Positions 35,344 to 44,910 are shown, counted from the stretch's first letter. The stretch: 64,000 bases of DNA from Halalkalirubrum salinum (GCF_005543295.1 NZ_SRSG01000024.1:62001-126000), one strand, 5' to 3'. Program-made: numbers and translations. Notes: generated by a model not told the origin, from the letters alone.

Positions 35344-37745
35344 TGGCTCCCTCCGAACTCGTAGCGAACCGTATCTGGATGCGACAGCGACAGCGGCTTG
35401 TACTCTCCGTCAGCCCACAGGCGGAGCTGATCGACGTAGTTCGGCGAAAAGTACCGCCCAGAGTTTCCACCGGGCAGAATCGCCTCGCTCGTGCCGTCAG
35501 GTGACCAGAGCATCCGCCAACTGCTTCCCGCGACGCCGTTGACTCGGTAGTTCCTGAGTGTCGTCGGGGAGCCGTCGGTCGGATACGATGGAAAGTTCAG
35601 AAACTCGAGTCCGAACGGATGGGTAATCGCACCCGTAGTGTTCTCGTCGCCGTACACGTCGAACCCGGCGTCGTCGATTTCTTCGAGCGCGCTCGTGAGC
35701 GCTTCCCGGAGCAGCGCATCCCGATCGCGATCACCGAACCATCGGCTCTCCGGGTCGAGATCCGCGAGGACCCAGTCACTTGGATACTGGCCGGCAAAGC
35801 CAATCTCATCGAGCAGATCGTCGAACACCAACTCGCGATACGTTTGAAGCGCATGCACAAAGATGAGTGCTGCCTCGCTCTCTCGATCCATGCCGCCGTC
35901 CCACGATTCGAGCGTGGCGATCGCATCTGCAAGCGTACGATTAGACGACTCCTCACGAACCGCCGCGGCAAACAACGGAACGAACTGTTCGGCCCGCCCG
36001 TCGAGGGTATCGCGCTGCATCTTACGGACGAACTCTGGCGTAACGGGTTCTGTGGATGCGAGGCGATCGTCGAGGAGATCGTACAGCCGTTGGCCACGAT
36101 ACGGCGCTCCGTACGACTCCGCAAAGTAATACGGGTAGCGATCGTCGTCGATGATTCGCTGGTTCGCGGTTCCGAGGGCGTCTGGGTCGATTGCGTGGGG
36201 CATTTCCTCGAACGAAATAAAGCCGTCGCCGTCCCACTCGGGCTCGCCGAACGGTTCGAATCCGGCCCACTCGCCCTCACCGGCGGAGCCGTCGAAGACC
36301 TGATTGCCCGGGACAGCCTGGCCGTCTGTTCGACGGATGGGGACTTGACCGGTGACGTAGTGTGCGATCCGGCCGTCGTCGTCTGCGTAGACAAGACACT
36401 GCGTTGGGAGGTCAAACAGTTGGGTTGCCTCGAGAAATTCGTCGAAATCCGCCGTCCGTGGATACTGATAGATCGCTTCTGTCGTTCGGGTGCCGCCGTG
36501 TCCCGTCCACGCGACCGCCACTTCGCTGCCGTGTCGTTGGATGATAGGCCCGTGGACCGTCCGCCGACGGACGATCGTCCGGTCCTCATCGCCTGTGACT
36601 CGAATCTGACGTTCCTCGGTTTCGTACTCATGCCATTCGCCCTCATATCGGTACCGATCGCCTGATTCGTCAGTCTCGTACGTATAGAAGTCGATCACGT
36701 CCGCACCGGCGTTTGTAAACCCCCATGAGGCACGATCGCTCCTGCCAATAATCACGAACGGAACGCCGGGGAACGTCACTCCCCGCACGTCAGCAGCCGG
36801 TGTCTCGACGCGCTGTTCGTACCAGATCGCGGGTGCCTGCAACAAGAGATGCGGATCGTTCGCAAGGATCGGCTCGCCGCTATCTGTGTGTTCTCCAGAG
36901 ACGATCCAGCTATTCGAGCCGATTCCCGGAGGAGACTCGAACTGTGAGAGATGATCGACGAACCCCGGGTCGATCGATCGGGTAGCATCGCCTGGACGAC
37001 CCTGCTCTGAGGACTGTTTGATTGCGGCACGATCACCCGCCGGCCCGTCAGTTCCCTCACGCAGGATCGGGCTGTCATGATCGTAGCGATCTGGATACAG
37101 TTCGTCGGTCGCGTCTGCACCGAGTTCGTCGGCGATCGCGTTCTTTCGTAGTGTCCGAAATGACCCTGTCAGCGTCCACGAGATCTGTTTTTCGGTCAAT
37201 AGCGTGTCAGCAGGCGTCCACGGATCCGGTTCAAATCCAAGGAGATCGAACTCCAGTGGGAGCGTTCCCGCCGAAATTCGGGCGTTCACGCCGTCTGCGT
37301 ACGCTTCGATTCGATCGCCGGCCGGCGTTCCCTGCACCCGTTCCCACGTGGCCTCGGCCGCGTCGTCGAAAGCCATCCTGATATGAAACTCATCAGAGTC
37401 GAGCGTGGCCGCACCGACGACCGCTGAGAGCTGCCCGCGCATCTGCCGGCGCTGCAGATCAAGCTGAAAGAGTCGATCGGCCGCCTGGAGGTACCCGATC
37501 GCGTAGTACGCCGCGTCCTCAGTTTCGGCCTCGACGTGCGGGACGCCGTACTCGTCCTGTCTGACAATCGCCTCCCCGTAGGGACTCGAACGCGTTGTTC
37601 GATCGGGCCGCGCGCCGTCCCACACTCCGCCTGATAACGGCGCGAATCCCTCGAGGTACGTCCGTACCGGAGAGAGCACCCCGCCAGCGGCGACGCCACC
37701 GACGATCGACGCAAGCAGTGCCCGCCGTGTCGACTCACGATCCAT
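35340..37745 (-). CDS. Penicillin acylase family protein (Ntn hydrolase)
   Basis: An 801-residue protein of the penicillin G acylase family. The N-terminus (RRALLASIVGGVAAGGVLSP) is a signal or anchor with an RR pair. The alpha-chain region (VRQDEYGVPHVEAETEDAAY YAIGYLQAADR region) precedes Ser277 in GIGSNSW, the expected nucleophile exposed by self-cleavage. GVPFVIIGRSDRASWGFTN follows in the beta chain. Natural substrates could be N-acyl amides such as acyl-homoserine lactones or N-acyl amino acids. Start 37745 gives MDREST; the longer frame is a basic artefact. It is coupled to the small membrane protein gene. Confidence 0.85.
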   Translation of the reverse strand: MDRESTRRALLASIVGGVAAGGVLSPVRTYLEGFAPLSGGVWDGARPDRTTRSSPYGEAIVRQDEYGVPHVEAETEDAAYYAIGYLQAADRLFQLDLQRRQMRGQLSAVVGAATLDSDEFHIRMAFDDAAEATWERVQGTPAGDRIEAYADGVNARISAGTLPLEFDLLGFEPDPWTPADTLLTEKQISWTLTGSFRTLRKNAIADELGADATDELYPDRYDHDSPILREGTDGPAGDRAAIKQSSEQGRPGDATRSIDPGFVDHLSQFESPPGIGSNSWIVSGEHTDSGEPILANDPHLLLQAPAIWYEQRVETPAADVRGVTFPGVPFVIIGRSDRASWGFTNAGADVIDFYTYETDESGDRYRYEGEWHEYETEERQIRVTGDEDRTIVRRRTVHGPIIQRHGSEVAVAWTGHGGTRTTEAIYQYPRTADFDEFLEATQLFDLPTQCLVYADDDGRIAHYVTGQVPIRRTDGQAVPGNQVFDGSAGEGEWAGFEPFGEPEWDGDGFISFEEMPHAIDPDALGTANQRIIDDDRYPYYFAESYGAPYRGQRLYDLLDDRLASTEPVTPEFVRKMQRDTLDGRAEQFVPLFAAAVREESSNRTLADAIATLESWDGGMDRESEAALIFVHALQTYRELVFDDLLDEIGFAGQYPSDWVLADLDPESRWFGDRDRDALLREALTSALEEIDDAGFDVYGDENTTGAITHPFGLEFLNFPSYPTDGSPTTLRNYRVNGVAGSSWRMLWSPDGTSEAILPGGNSGRYFSPNYVDQLRLWADGEYKPLSLSHPDTVRYEFGGSQ

Positions 37746-37848
37746 AGCAGACGCTCGGTTGGGAGTACAATAAATGACGACAGAATAAACGCGGGGAAAC
37801 ACCCCGCGAGTGGTCATCTGGGGGTGGTCCGATGGCGATCGCGTCCGG

Positions 37849-38328
37849 TTAGTGGTCTTCTTCTTCGTAGATCCACGTCGCGGCCGTGTGATCGTAGTCG
37901 ATGAGCTCCTCCTCGTCGAAGAAGAGCTCGATCTCGCGCTCGTTTGCGCCCTCATCCTCGTGATCGGAGCCGTGGATGACGTTGTGGCCCAGATCGAGGC
38001 CGAAGTCGCCGCGGATCGTCCCCGGCGCAGAGTCGGCGGGATCGGTCTCGCCCATCATCTTGCGGACCTGCCGCGTCGCGTCCGCACCCTCCCAGACCAT
38101 CGCGAAGACGGGTCCGGAGGTGATGAACTCGACGAGGCCGTCGAAGAACGGCTTGTCCTTGTGCTCGCCGTAGTGTTCGTGGGCGAGATCCTCGTCGATC
38201 TGCATGAACTTCGCACCGACGAGCTTCAGGCCACGGTCCTCGAAGCGAGAGACGATGTCGCCGATGAGGCCGCGCTGAACGCCGTCGGGTTTGACCATCA
38301 CGAAGGTTCGCTCGTCGTGGTGGCTCAT
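37849..38328 (-). CDS. ndk: Nucleoside diphosphate kinase
   Basis: A 159-residue enzyme with the Ndk pattern [20 protein letters not shown] and the active-site His in NVIHGSD. It transfers phosphate from ATP to other NDPs. It is acidic and carries the C-terminal extension common in halophiles ([14 protein letters not shown]). It is the last gene of the L7Ae-S28e-L24e-Ndk operon; its ATG overlaps the L24e stop. Confidence 0.95.
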   Translation of the reverse strand: MSHHDERTFVMVKPDGVQRGLIGDIVSRFEDRGLKLVGAKFMQIDEDLAHEHYGEHKDKPFFDGLVEFITSGPVFAMVWEGADATRQVRKMMGETDPADSAPGTIRGDFGLDLGHNVIHGSDHEDEGANEREIELFFDEEELIDYDHTAATWIYEEEDH

Positions 38329-38525
38329 TCGTCCTCACCCTTTCCGCGCTGGCGGCGGCCCGCCTCGGTCCACTCAAGATCTCGCGCCTCACGGCCGAGT
38401 AGGTAGTTCTTTTCGGCTTTCGAGTCTTTGAAGTGCAGGATTGTTCCGTCCGTTCTGACGTACATCGTGCCCGTACCGGGCTCGATCTCTTCGCCCGTGT
38501 AATCGCAGGTTCGCGTGTTGACCAT
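38325..38525 (-). CDS. rpl24e: 50S ribosomal protein L24e (zinc-ligand-poor form)
   Basis: A 66-residue protein with the L24e core [20 protein letters not shown] and [17 protein letters not shown]. The usual four-Cys zinc site is eroded: CxxC reads CDYT, and the later FCSSKC-type segment reads FKDSKA, leaving one Cys. The fold can probably be kept by salt-adapted packing, as in C-minus ribosomal proteins of other organisms. Position between S28e and Ndk confirms identity. Confidence 0.92.
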   Translation of the reverse strand: MVNTRTCDYTGEEIEPGTGTMYVRTDGTILHFKDSKAEKNYLLGREARDLEWTEAGRRQRGKGEDE

Positions 38526-38528
38526 GGA

Positions 38529-38753
38529 TTATCGGCCTCCGATCGAATCGGCGTCTCGTTGGGTCTCTCTGAGCTGGAGCACGTCTCCCTCTCGGACAGG
38601 CCCAAGCACGTTTCGTGTGATGATCCGGCCCTGGTTTGAGCCCTCGCGGATGCGGCATTTGACCTGCATGGCCTCGCCGTGCATCCCGGTCTTGCCGACG
38701 ATCTCGATGACCTCTGCGGCCGTCGAATCGCCGTTGTTGTCCTCGGCGCTCAT
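38529..38753 (-). CDS. rps28e: 30S ribosomal protein S28e
   Basis: A 74-residue S28e. The conserved OB-like core is [20 protein letters not shown] followed by [20 protein letters not shown], and the C-terminus [16 protein letters not shown] is standard. An acidic extension precedes the core, as in other halophiles. It lies 6 bases after L7Ae in the operon. Confidence 0.95.
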   Translation of the reverse strand: MSAEDNNGDSTAAEVIEIVGKTGMHGEAMQVKCRIREGSNQGRIITRNVLGPVREGDVLQLRETQRDADSIGGR

Positions 38754-38759
38754 AGGTGG

Positions 38760-39122
38760 TTACCGGAGTTCCTCGACCTTCGCGGCGATGTCCTCGACGT
38801 CCGAGGAGGCCTCGCCGGCGTCGACGATCGCCGCAGCCGCACTGCCGACCTCGAGGCCGGCGGCGTGGCCGACATCGTCTTGGGTCTCGACGAAGACAAC
38901 TGGGATGCCCTTCTCTTCGGAAATTTCTGGAAGGTGCATCACGATCTCTTCGGGTGAGACGTCTTCGGCGACGAAGACGAGCTGCGCGTTGCCGCGCTCG
39001 ACGGCTTTCGTCGTCTCGTTGGTTCCTTTCTTTACACTACCTGTGTCTCGAGCGACCTCGAGGGCCTCGAGGGCTCGCTCTGCGAGGTCGGCTGGGATGT
39101 CGTAATCTACGTAAACTGGCAT
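38760..39122 (-). CDS. rpl7ae: 50S ribosomal protein L7Ae
   Basis: A 120-residue kink-turn RNA-binding protein. It shows the L7Ae signature [32 protein letters not shown]. It is part of the ribosome and also of box C/D and H/ACA RNPs and, in archaea, RNase P. It is the first gene of the operon. About 100 bases separate its start from a likely TATA near 39241-39247 (minus strand), leaving room for a 5' leader in which L7Ae could bind its own mRNA. I did not find a clear kink-turn. Confidence 0.95.
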   Translation of the reverse strand: MPVYVDYDIPADLAERALEALEVARDTGSVKKGTNETTKAVERGNAQLVFVAEDVSPEEIVMHLPEISEEKGIPVVFVETQDDVGHAAGLEVGSAAAAIVDAGEASSDVEDIAAKVEELR

Positions 39123-39288
39123 GGTTGTTCACCTACTCCCGTTCGTGGGCTCGCACGTTCGCGCCAATGGTTCGGTCCCTTGTGACGCGAAGCATCATCA
39201 ACCCCGAACAGGCTGTACACCGACGTTCGGCGTGACCCCATAAAAGCGCTTTCAAACCGACGGGGGTGTGTGAGCCGTCACCACGGCG

Positions 39289-39771
39289 CTATTGGGCGGT
39301 TTCGTCTCCGCCTCCGTCAGCAGGACTGTCGCCCGTCCGCCGTGCGACCATGACGAGTCCGACCATTGAGAAGACGACCTCGTTGTCTTGATTGATCGTC
39401 TCTGTTTTTGATCGGACAAGTCCGCGTGTATCGGTTTCGACGGTTTTCATTTGGATCTCGTTTCGAATCGACAGCGTGTCACCCGGCCTGACGGGACGTC
39501 GCCACCGGAGTTCGTCGACGCCCTTTGCACCGACCGACGCGATCTCGTCGAGGACACCCTCGACGAGCAGTCGCATGGTCATTGCGGCGGTATGCCAGCC
39601 GCTCGCGATGAGGCCGCCATATATGGACTCCTCGGTTGCGCGCTCTCGATCGGTGTGAAACCACTGCGGGTCGTACCGTTCGGCAAAGGATCGTATCTCG
39701 GATTCGGTCACGTCGTAGTGGCCGTAGGACGCTGTCTCACCCTCAGTGAGATCAGAAAAATATCGAACCAT
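39289..39771 (-). CDS. MaoC-family hot-dog protein
   Basis: A 160-residue hydratase-fold protein. The MaoC motif is present as FAERYDPQWFHTDRERATEE, with Asp and His in place, followed by GGLIASGWHTAAMTMRL. Members hydrate enoyl-CoA in fatty-acid or branched-chain metabolism. The start at 39771 gives MVRYFSDLTEGE, the family-like beginning. The C-terminal 20 residues are acidic and disordered. Confidence 0.85.
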   Translation of the reverse strand: MVRYFSDLTEGETASYGHYDVTESEIRSFAERYDPQWFHTDRERATEESIYGGLIASGWHTAAMTMRLLVEGVLDEIASVGAKGVDELRWRRPVRPGDTLSIRNEIQMKTVETDTRGLVRSKTETINQDNEVVFSMVGLVMVARRTGDSPADGGGDETAQ

Positions 39772-39845
39772 ACTGATCCGATCGATCCCTCGCAAAAAAA
39801 GCCCCTGGGTTCGTTTACCGTGCACTCACGCTCGGTGACAATCGC

Positions 39846-41720
39846 TCACGATCGCTTGCCGATCTCCTCGCGGAGAATCGAACTCACCGTCTCGCCGTCG
39901 GCCTTTCCGCGAAGTTCGGCCATACACTCGCCCATGAGCCCCGAGAAGGCGGCCATTCCCTCCTCGGCGACCTGATCGGCATTGCGTTCGACCACGCCGG
40001 CGATAATTTCTCGAACCTCGCTTTCGTCGACGCCACCCAGTCCTGCTGCCTCGATCGCCTCCTCAGCGCTCAACGACGGATTCTCGGCAAGTTCGGAGAG
40101 TACCTCGGTGAGTCCTTCCCGGGCGAGGTCGCCACCGTCGACGAGGAACAACACAGACAGGAGCTGCTCCTCAGACAGATTCTCGACAGGGATATCATCG
40201 CGGCGCAGCTCCGTGAGCGTGCTTTCGAGCGTCGTTGCCGCCAGCGTGGGATCGATTCCGGCAGCGATCGCCTCCTCAAACAGCGGCATCCGACGGCCGT
40301 AGGCGACCTGCTCGGCCAGCCCGGCGTCAAGGCCTAGTTCCGCCTCGTAGCGATCGACCTTCTCGGTCAAAAGCTCCGGCGTCTCGACCTCGCTTGGATC
40401 CGGCTCGACAGGCGGGACGTCGGTTTCGGGATACATTCGCGCTGCGCCCGGCAGCGGCCGGAGGTACCGGGTCGTCCCGTCCTCGTTCGCGCCGCGAGTT
40501 TCTTCCGGGACGCCCTCGATCGCCGTCTCGGCCCGGCCGGCGACCGCGTCGATCGCCAGTTCGGCTGTCTCGGGAGCAGCGGCGACGATCGCAACCGCGT
40601 CGTTCTCACCTGCATCAACCGTATCGCGCAGTGCAGCTACCTCCTCGTCGGTCACCCCGTAGGCCGGTAGCTCGTCGGTGTGGAAGATTCCACCCGCGCC
40701 GTGGCGCTTTGCGTGATCGGAGAGTTCGGTTCCGAGACGGCGATCGGGCTGGAGTTCCCGGCCGACGAGGCCGTCGAAACCGTAAAGTGGAACCGCCGTC
40801 ACCCGTCCGCCCGAAGCGAGCGCACCGCCGATCACGCCGGAGTCAGTTTCCTCGAACACGGCGGTCACATCGGTCGTCTCGCCGACTGACGCGTCGCGAT
40901 CGCGGAGTTCTTCGGCGATTTCGACTAATTCTGCCTGCCGACCGACTTCGTATTCGACGAGTTCGTCGATCGTCGCGAGATCCTGCACGCCTTTGATCTC
41001 GACGCGCGCGCCCTCCGCGATAGAGACGTTCACGTCTTGGCGGATGGTACCGAGCCCGCGTTTGACTTTGCCGGTCGATCGGAGTAACATCCCGATTCGC
41101 TGGGCAGCCTCCTTGGCCTGTTGTGGGCTTCGGATGTCCGGGCCGGTCCCAATCTCGACCAGCGGGATGCCGAGACGATCGAGGCTGTACAACACGCCGT
41201 CTTCGCGCTCTTCGACGCGCTGGGCGCTTTCTTCTTCGAGCATGAGGTCGACGATCGAGACAGGTCCGTCGCTCGTTTCGATCTCGCCCTCTTGGCCGAG
41301 CAGCATCGTCCGCTGGAATCCCGAGGTGTTCGAGCCGTCGATCACGAGCTTTCGCATAACGTGGACCTGATCAACGACGCGCATATCCAGCAGGGCGGCG
41401 ATCTGCATTGCGACCGCAAGGGCTTCGGCGTCGACCTCAGTCGGTGGTTCGTCGTCTTCTTCGACGAGACAGGTTGTGTCGTACGCCAGGTACTCGAACT
41501 CGCGATCGACCCGGCTCTCTTCGAGCGCAGCCTCATCGAGCTCTCCAAGCTCACTCTTTGTTGGGTGAAGGAATCGCCGCAGCGTTCGCTCGGCTTCGTC
41601 TGGCTCACGGAGCGTTGTCGGCGAATCGCAAAACAGCTTGGTCTCAGTGTCGAGTTGCTGGTGGATCTCGAGCCCCGCGACCAAACCGAGCGACTCGTAA
41701 TCGTGCTCGGACGTACTCAT
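39846..41720 (-). CDS. gatE: Glutamyl-tRNA(Gln) amidotransferase subunit E
   Basis: A 624-residue protein with the GatB/GatE core (GLVAGLEIHQQLDTETKLFC at the start; GSNTSGFQRTMLLGQEGEIE; IRQDVNVSIAEGARVEIKGV), an inserted GAD domain about residues 270-410 that marks GatE, and a YqeY-like helical C-terminus. With GatD it converts Glu-tRNA(Gln) to Gln-tRNA(Gln), the archaeal route to glutaminyl-tRNA. gatD is not in the window. Full length. Confidence 0.95.
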   Translation of the reverse strand: MSTSEHDYESLGLVAGLEIHQQLDTETKLFCDSPTTLREPDEAERTLRRFLHPTKSELGELDEAALEESRVDREFEYLAYDTTCLVEEDDEPPTEVDAEALAVAMQIAALLDMRVVDQVHVMRKLVIDGSNTSGFQRTMLLGQEGEIETSDGPVSIVDLMLEEESAQRVEEREDGVLYSLDRLGIPLVEIGTGPDIRSPQQAKEAAQRIGMLLRSTGKVKRGLGTIRQDVNVSIAEGARVEIKGVQDLATIDELVEYEVGRQAELVEIAEELRDRDASVGETTDVTAVFEETDSGVIGGALASGGRVTAVPLYGFDGLVGRELQPDRRLGTELSDHAKRHGAGGIFHTDELPAYGVTDEEVAALRDTVDAGENDAVAIVAAAPETAELAIDAVAGRAETAIEGVPEETRGANEDGTTRYLRPLPGAARMYPETDVPPVEPDPSEVETPELLTEKVDRYEAELGLDAGLAEQVAYGRRMPLFEEAIAAGIDPTLAATTLESTLTELRRDDIPVENLSEEQLLSVLFLVDGGDLAREGLTEVLSELAENPSLSAEEAIEAAGLGGVDESEVREIIAGVVERNADQVAEEGMAAFSGLMGECMAELRGKADGETVSSILREEIGKRS

Positions 41721-41800
41721 TGTTCATTCCTGCGGCGTGGGAGAGTAAAAAGGATGGAGATGTGTTGTTGTCGTTGACAACGTGCCAACAGTCGACCGCG

Positions 41801-41962
41801 TTAATCGAGGCGTCGGAGTCCCTCGCCGATCCCGCTGGCGGTACAGCCATCTTTGGGACACTCGTAGTGCCATCCGTCGCGGGTCGCCTGTCCTTCAGGG
41901 AACGTTGCGCCGCAATTTCGACAGGTGAGCAGATCCCGACCGCGGGCTTGTAGCTGGGGCAT
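41801..41962 (-). CDS. 53-residue zinc-finger protein
   Basis: The protein begins MPQLQARGRDLLTCRNCG and has four Cys in two pairs (CRNC and CPKDGC) separated by a WHYEC-type segment. It ends GIGEGLRRLD. It resembles the short HVO-named haloarchaeal zinc-finger families and contains no hydrophobic segment. It lies 80 bases upstream of gatE on the same strand. A regulatory or RNA-binding role is possible but unproven. Confidence 0.7.
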   Translation of the reverse strand: MPQLQARGRDLLTCRNCGATFPEGQATRDGWHYECPKDGCTASGIGEGLRRLD

Positions 41963-42031
41963 AGTCAGATATTCGCCTCATATGGCTTCAAAATACCGCT
42001 TTTTTCCAATAAAATCAAGAGATCGTGAGAG

Positions 42032-42724
42032 TCATTCGCAAACTGGGTCAATCAGGGTCGGATCATCGTTGGCCGGACTGTTGACGCGAGTCGAAACTGG
42101 GTACGCGCGGAGTTCGTCGTCGGGATATGGGTCAAGAATCGACGCCGCAGCGTTAGGGTCTGCGTGGAGCCACTCGTCTTCTTCATCCGGATCGAGGATA
42201 ACCGCCATCCGGTGGTGGAGGTCCACGATGAGGTCGTTCGGTTCAGTCGTCACAATGGCAAACGATTCGACCACGTCGTCGGTCTCTGCGCTTCCGTCAG
42301 TAAAATCGCCGAGCCCAGTCTGGGTGGTCGGTGGTCGCCACCGCTCATAAATGCCGGCCATCGCGAAGGGCCGATCGTCCTCGAAGGCGACCCGGTAGGG
42401 CTGTTTGCTCCCGTCGCGATCGACCCACTCGTAGAATCCGTCTGCGAGGACCAGACATCGCCGAGACTCGTAGGCATCAGAGAAGCTTCGTTTTTGGCGG
42501 ATCGACTCTGCCCGGGCGTTGATTAGATCGAAAGACTCGTCAGCCCAACTCGGTGTGAGTCCCCACGTGAGACGGTGCATCATCTCGGGATCCTCGTTTT
42601 TGATCACGGGTAGCGACTGGCCGGGGGCACAGTTATAGCGCGCCGACAGCGGCGTTTCTGGAGTTGCGCCGAATCGATCGACGAGTGCTGATTCGGGTGT
42701 AAAAAGTGAGTAACGGCCACACAT
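42032..42724 (-). CDS. SOS response-associated peptidase family protein (HMCES/YedK type)
   Basis: A 230-residue SRAP-domain protein. It begins Met-Cys-Gly-Arg-Tyr, so Cys2 becomes N-terminal after Met removal and can trap abasic sites in single-stranded DNA as a thiazolidine. The segments FNLINARAES, RCLVLADGFYEWV and the late His in IVDLHHRMAVIL fit the family. The start is fixed at 42724 by the need for MCGRYS. Confidence 0.9.
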   Translation of the reverse strand: MCGRYSLFTPESALVDRFGATPETPLSARYNCAPGQSLPVIKNEDPEMMHRLTWGLTPSWADESFDLINARAESIRQKRSFSDAYESRRCLVLADGFYEWVDRDGSKQPYRVAFEDDRPFAMAGIYERWRPPTTQTGLGDFTDGSAETDDVVESFAIVTTEPNDLIVDLHHRMAVILDPDEEDEWLHADPNAAASILDPYPDDELRAYPVSTRVNSPANDDPTLIDPVCE

Positions 42725-42753
42725 ACGCAAACCGAGGGTCTCGATCGGTTAAT

Positions 42754-42774
42754 TGGTGACGCTTGGCGTCACCA
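42754..42774. terminator. 9-bp perfect hairpin (TGGTGACGC-TTG-GCGTCACCA)
   Basis: A 9-base perfect stem with a three-base loop lies between the small membrane gene (leftward) and the start of the SRAP gene. On the minus strand it is followed by AATTAACC. It may end the upstream transcript or act as an operator for the SRAP gene. Confidence 0.4.
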
Positions 42775-42801
42775 TTGATCTCCGCGGTCGTCTCGTCACA
42801 A

Positions 42802-42927
42802 TTACATTCCCGTGCTCAGCATCCAAATGACCGCAATTCCAAGCAAGAAGATGAAAATTGCAACCCCGAACAGCACGACCATCAATCCCAATCCGGCCGA
42901 CTGACTCGCGTCCACCTCATCAGGCAT
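42802..42927 (-). CDS. 41-residue single-helix membrane protein
   Basis: The protein has a short acidic N-terminus (MPDEVDASQSAG) and one long hydrophobic helix (LMVVLFGVAIFIFLLGIAVI), ending LSTGM. This length and pattern are common in haloarchaeal small membrane proteins. It is too short for a family assignment. It is preceded by about 100 bases without other features. Confidence 0.6.
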   Translation of the reverse strand: MPDEVDASQSAGLGLMVVLFGVAIFIFLLGIAVIWMLSTGM

Positions 42928-43027
42928 ATCACTGGTACGTGATCGATCGACAAAGACCTCGCGGTGAACGCACCTACCGATCGTTCAGACCCGCTCGGGG
43001 AGTCCGTCTACTCGTCGTCTACGTCAC

Positions 43028-43768
43028 TCAGTGGACAGTCCGATCGTCACTCATGTCGATCGGCTCGATCGGGTCGGCGTTCCCAAACGTTGGCGTCGGG
43101 CCGTCGTCTGCTGCGGCCCATCGAACACCGTTGACGAGCACCTGCTGAACCGCCTCGTCATGGTAGACGGGATACGTCTCGTGACCTGGTCGGAAGTAGA
43201 ACACGCGCCCGTTGCCGCGGCGATAGCAACAGCCCGACCGGAATACTTCCCCACCCTCGAACCACGATGTGAAAACGAGCGTCTCCGGCGCGGGAATGTC
43301 GAAGCGCTCGCCGTACATTTCGGCTTCGTCGAGTTCGATGTACTCGTCGACCCCATCGGCGATCGGGTGACCCGGTTCGACGACCCACAGCCGCTCGGTT
43401 TCTGCGGCTTCGCGCCATTTCAACGAACACGTCGTTCCCATGAGTCGTTTGAAGATCTTCGAGTAGTGCGCTGAGTGCAAGACCAACAGGCCCATGCCGT
43501 CAAGAACACGTTCTTGGACGCGATCGACGATCCGGTCGTCGACCTCACCGTGGGCCGCGTGGCCCCACCACGTGAGGACGTCCGTACGATCGAGCACGTC
43601 CTCGCTCAGCCCGTGTTCTGGCTCATCGAGTGTCGCAGTTTCGACCTCGAAGCCGGCTTCCTCGAAGACGTCTGCGAGGACCGCATGAATGCCATCGGGG
43701 TAGACGTCCGCGACCACGTCGCTCTCGCGTTCGTGTCGATACTCGTTCCAAACTGTTACTCTGGTCAT
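43028..43768 (-). CDS. ThuA domain protein (trehalose-utilisation type)
   Basis: A 246-residue protein with the glutamine-amidotransferase-like ThuA fold. It shows [20 protein letters not shown] at the start, [34 protein letters not shown] and [20 protein letters not shown]. In Rhizobium, ThuA works with a Gfo/Idh/MocA dehydrogenase (ThuB) on 3-keto-trehalose. Two such dehydrogenases lie 27-30 kb away here. The start at 43768 gives [10 protein letters not shown]. Confidence 0.85.
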   Translation of the reverse strand: MTRVTVWNEYRHERESDVVADVYPDGIHAVLADVFEEAGFEVETATLDEPEHGLSEDVLDRTDVLTWWGHAAHGEVDDRIVDRVQERVLDGMGLLVLHSAHYSKIFKRLMGTTCSLKWREAAETERLWVVEPGHPIADGVDEYIELDEAEMYGERFDIPAPETLVFTSWFEGGEVFRSGCCYRRGNGRVFYFRPGHETYPVYHDEAVQQVLVNGVRWAAADDGPTPTFGNADPIEPIDMSDDRTVH

Positions 43769-43874
43769 AGTGACGATTGCCGGGCGGTCGTACAAGTACT
43801 CACCGAACAGCAGAGAGAGCTATCGCTGCGTTCTCGTCAGCGAACTTTTTACCGCCCACACCGTAGGGTACGAC

Positions 43875-44237
43875 GTGTTCGATCGCGATCCAGTGCTCCA
43901 TCCAGACGATCGACCCGAACCCGACGAGGATGGCCCGTGGCTCTCGATACTCGCCATAGCGCTCTGTGGGTGGATACTCCTCGTCGCACTCGACAGGACC
44001 TTGCTCGTCGAAGGAACGTTCCTCTGGGCGACGGTTCGGATCGGCTACACCCTGATCTGTGCGCCGCTCGTCGCTGCGGCGCTGTTACAAGACAGCCGCG
44101 CGCTGGCAGTGGACGAAATTGAGATCGGCCGATCGATCTGGCTCTACGCGATCGCTTCGCTCGTGTTTGCCCCGATTTCGATTGCGTACCTTGGCCACCG
44201 CTACTACCTCGTCGTTCGATCGATCGCTAGCGCCTGA
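43875..44237 (+). CDS. Small membrane protein
   Basis: About 120 residues with three hydrophobic segments (LSILAIALCGWILLVAL; ATVRIGYTLICAPLVAAALL; SIWLYAIASLVFAPISIAYL). An acidic Pro-rich N-terminus precedes them. The frame opens at GTG 43770, but GTG 43875 (MFDRDPVLHP) is a better start because the upstream residues look non-coding. No family is recognised. It is divergent from the ThuA gene. Confidence 0.55.
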   Translation: MFDRDPVLHPDDRPEPDEDGPWLSILAIALCGWILLVALDRTLLVEGTFLWATVRIGYTLICAPLVAAALLQDSRALAVDEIEIGRSIWLYAIASLVFAPISIAYLGHRYYLVVRSIASA

Positions 44238-44296
44238 GATCTTCCATTTTGTGCTTCTGACGCACGTTAATTCGTCTGTAGCTCATACGCAACTAC

Positions 44297-44824
44297 ATGA
44301 CACGCGTCAAGGCGATATTCACCGCCGAAGCTGCGAGCGAACCGATGAACCGCCACGAATCGATCGGCGTCGTCGAGGGCGGCCTGGCGGGCGATCGGTA
44401 CCAGCGCGGTACCGGACACTACAGCCCGTTCGACATCTGTGAGGTGACGTTCATTTCACAGGGGGCGATTGAAACGGTCCGCACGCGGTATGATATCGAC
44501 CTCTCGGACGGCCGCCACCGTCGGAACATCGTCGTCTCGGAAGTCGACCTCAAGGAGCTTTTAGAGACGACGTTCCGGATCGGCGACGCAGTCTTTCGTG
44601 GGACACGGCCACGGCCGCCGTGTGCACACGTCGAGTCGGTTGCAAACGAGGATGGCGTTGCCCGGGCGCTCAGTGAGGGGCGTGGCGGCATCTGTGCCGA
44701 CGTGATTGAGCCCGGACCGATCGCGGTTGGCGGTCGGGTGGAAATCGTTGAGGCGGATCCACGGACGGTTGGCCAAGCGATCGCCGATCGGTTGGCCGAG
44801 GGCGCTGACAACCGGACCTCCTGA
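44297..44824 (+). CDS. MOSC domain protein
   Basis: A 175-residue MOSC protein with VVEGGLAGDRYQRGTGHYSP, RRNIVVSEVDLKELL and RPPCAHVESVA. The likely sulfur-carrying Cys lies in GRGGICADVIEPG. MOSC domains transfer sulfur to molybdenum cofactor or handle molybdenum-dependent reduction. No molybdenum enzyme is adjacent. The protein is cytoplasmic. Confidence 0.85.
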   Translation: MTRVKAIFTAEAASEPMNRHESIGVVEGGLAGDRYQRGTGHYSPFDICEVTFISQGAIETVRTRYDIDLSDGRHRRNIVVSEVDLKELLETTFRIGDAVFRGTRPRPPCAHVESVANEDGVARALSEGRGGICADVIEPGPIAVGGRVEIVEADPRTVGQAIADRLAEGADNRTS

Positions 44825-44904
44825 TCGGGTTTGAGGCCCAGCTTTCGAAGGGTCCTGTGACGGCACCGTATCATGTGCGGTCGGTACGCACGACCGTGAT
44901 ACCG

Positions 44905-44910
44905 TTTATA
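44905..44910 (+). promoter_or_regulatory. TATA box of the DUF3179 gene
   Basis: TTTATA lies 22 bases before the ATG at 44933, close to the spacing of leaderless haloarchaeal promoters. Confidence 0.45.

Noticed and set aside
35619..36665. 348-codon plus-strand frame opposite the penicillin-acylase gene
   Set aside because: The minus-strand frame has family motifs and continues far on both sides. The antisense frame has basic, non-halophile composition.
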